This document shows, one piece after another, positions 63,644 through 64,000 of a stretch of 64,000 nucleotides of DNA. The translations under genes were made by a program, and so were the position numbers. Under the pieces are notes generated by a model. That model did no database searches and was not told the origin of the DNA. It was given only the letters and a program-made list of their open reading frames with translations. The stretch covers positions 62,001 through 126,000 of the forward strand of contig JADKHH010000010.1 of the NCBI GenBank assembly GCA_016721905.1. Direction: 5' to 3'. Position 1 is the stretch's first letter. Each line of letters opens with the position of its first letter. The DNA comes from Candidatus Opimibacter skivensis. Lineage in GTDB: Bacteria > Bacteroidota > Bacteroidia > Chitinophagales > Saprospiraceae.

Positions 63644-63757
63644 TGGATTGCTTTGCTCGCCATGACTGATGCCTGAGCTTCATTCAAAAGTAGGTTGCTT
63701 GAAGATGAACAAAGCAACTCTGATATAAAAATATGTTTAACCCTTGATTTCAACCTT

Positions 63758-64000
63758 ATGAGAAAATGGATTTTCCTTCTTTGCATTCTTAGTTCAATCG
63801 CGTGTAACGCGCAGGAAGTCATTTATCATGTTTTTCAACGCAGTTTCTTTGACAGCAATGGTGATTGGCATGGTGACCTAAAAGGCATGGAGCAAAAGCT
63901 CGATTACCTGCAAGACCTGGGTGTAACCTCCGTGCTGCTGACACCGCTGTACTATTCAGCGTTTTATCACAACTACTTTGCAATAGACTTCGAAAAAATC
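63758..64000 (+). CDS. GH13-type alpha-amylase, cut by window end
   Basis: The first 81 codons of an exported alpha-amylase-family glycosidase. Seen: signal peptide MRKWIFLLCILSSIACNAQ, then EVIYHVFQRSFFDSNGDWHGDLKGMEQKLDYLQDLGVTSVLLTPLYYS, the characteristic opening of the GH13 barrel (Y-x-x-x-x-R-x-F-x-D-S-N-x-D-x-x-G-D-L-x-G). No catalytic region is inside the window. It follows the GH127 gene by 114 bases on the same strand and probably belongs to the same polysaccharide locus. Confidence 0.88.
   Translation, partial: MRKWIFLLCILSSIACNAQEVIYHVFQRSFFDSNGDWHGDLKGMEQKLDYLQDLGVTSVLLTPLYYSAFYHNYFAIDFEKI

Noticed and set aside
1..64000. Transposases, insertion sequences, phage genes, tRNA or rRNA genes
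   Set aside because: None were recognised on either strand; a tRNA or covariance-model scan could not be run.

Overview
The window looks like a chromosomal segment of a Bacteroidota bacterium. Lineage markers seen: three proteins with clear type IX secretion (T9SS) C-terminal sorting tails and one with a divergent tail, a GldA-GldF-GldG gliding-type ABC transporter operon, a DUF5686/CarboxypepD_reg outer-membrane protein, a helix-hairpin-helix outer-membrane protein, NamZ (DUF1343), YfhO and lipoproteins with standard lipoboxes. A Saprospiria or Chitinophagia member is my best guess, by inference only. No rRNA, tRNA, CRISPR array, transposase or phage gene was recognised.

Layout. 0.5-8 kb: saccharopine-dehydrogenase-like protein, a conserved protein of unknown function, a type II glutamine synthetase with a strong terminator, and an HhH outer-membrane protein. 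8-18.3 kb: a long minus-strand run of envelope and stress-type genes (NTF2-like lipoprotein, DUF5686 protein, DinB, beta-helix T9SS protein, beta-barrel, acyl peptidase, DM13, cupin, DUF4256, AHSA1, seven-blade propeller). 18.5-27.4 kb: hydrolase, decayed NmrA gene, NamZ head-to-head with a DnaQ/GIY-YIG nuclease, aquaporin-like channel, RibD, thioredoxin, LEA-like protein, a 56-residue membrane protein. 27.8-33.5 kb: gldA-gldF-gldG-DUF4340-polX on the minus strand. 34-41 kb: a large protein that looks like a helicase relative without its ATPase motifs, a secreted GH17 glucanase, an orphan HsdR-N nuclease domain and HolA. 41-48 kb: surface-glycan genes: decayed flippase, GnnB-like aminotransferase, GH13 amylase, LpxA-like acyltransferase, GnnA-like dehydrogenase. 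48-56 kb: YfhO, a large dockerin/T9SS protein and a GDPD. 56.3-58.1 kb: two AT-rich genes bounded by sites that look like integron attC recombination sites. 59-64 kb: an AraC-regulated carbohydrate locus (PhyH dioxygenase, sugar epimerase, GH127, GH13), heavily frameshifted.

Two patterns stand out. First, two genes at 56.35-58.14 kb have the hallmark of integron gene cassettes: the sequence at the 5' edge of each is repeated as its reverse complement at the 3' edge (8/8 and 9/10 bases), with an attC-like hairpin between cassettes. No integrase is in the window. Second, a dozen genes are followed, at or just after the stop codon, by short-word tandem repeats (AGCTATCAG, GTGAGACGT, GCATAGGGC, CAGTTGGCAG types) that read in the sense of the gene they follow, on both strands.

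Reading frames are broken in several places, often by loss of one base from a homopolymer (polX, gldG, AraC, GH127). This pattern may be consensus error rather than real decay. Runs of C, G, A and T near 2.2 and 42.9-43.0 kb are also suspicious.
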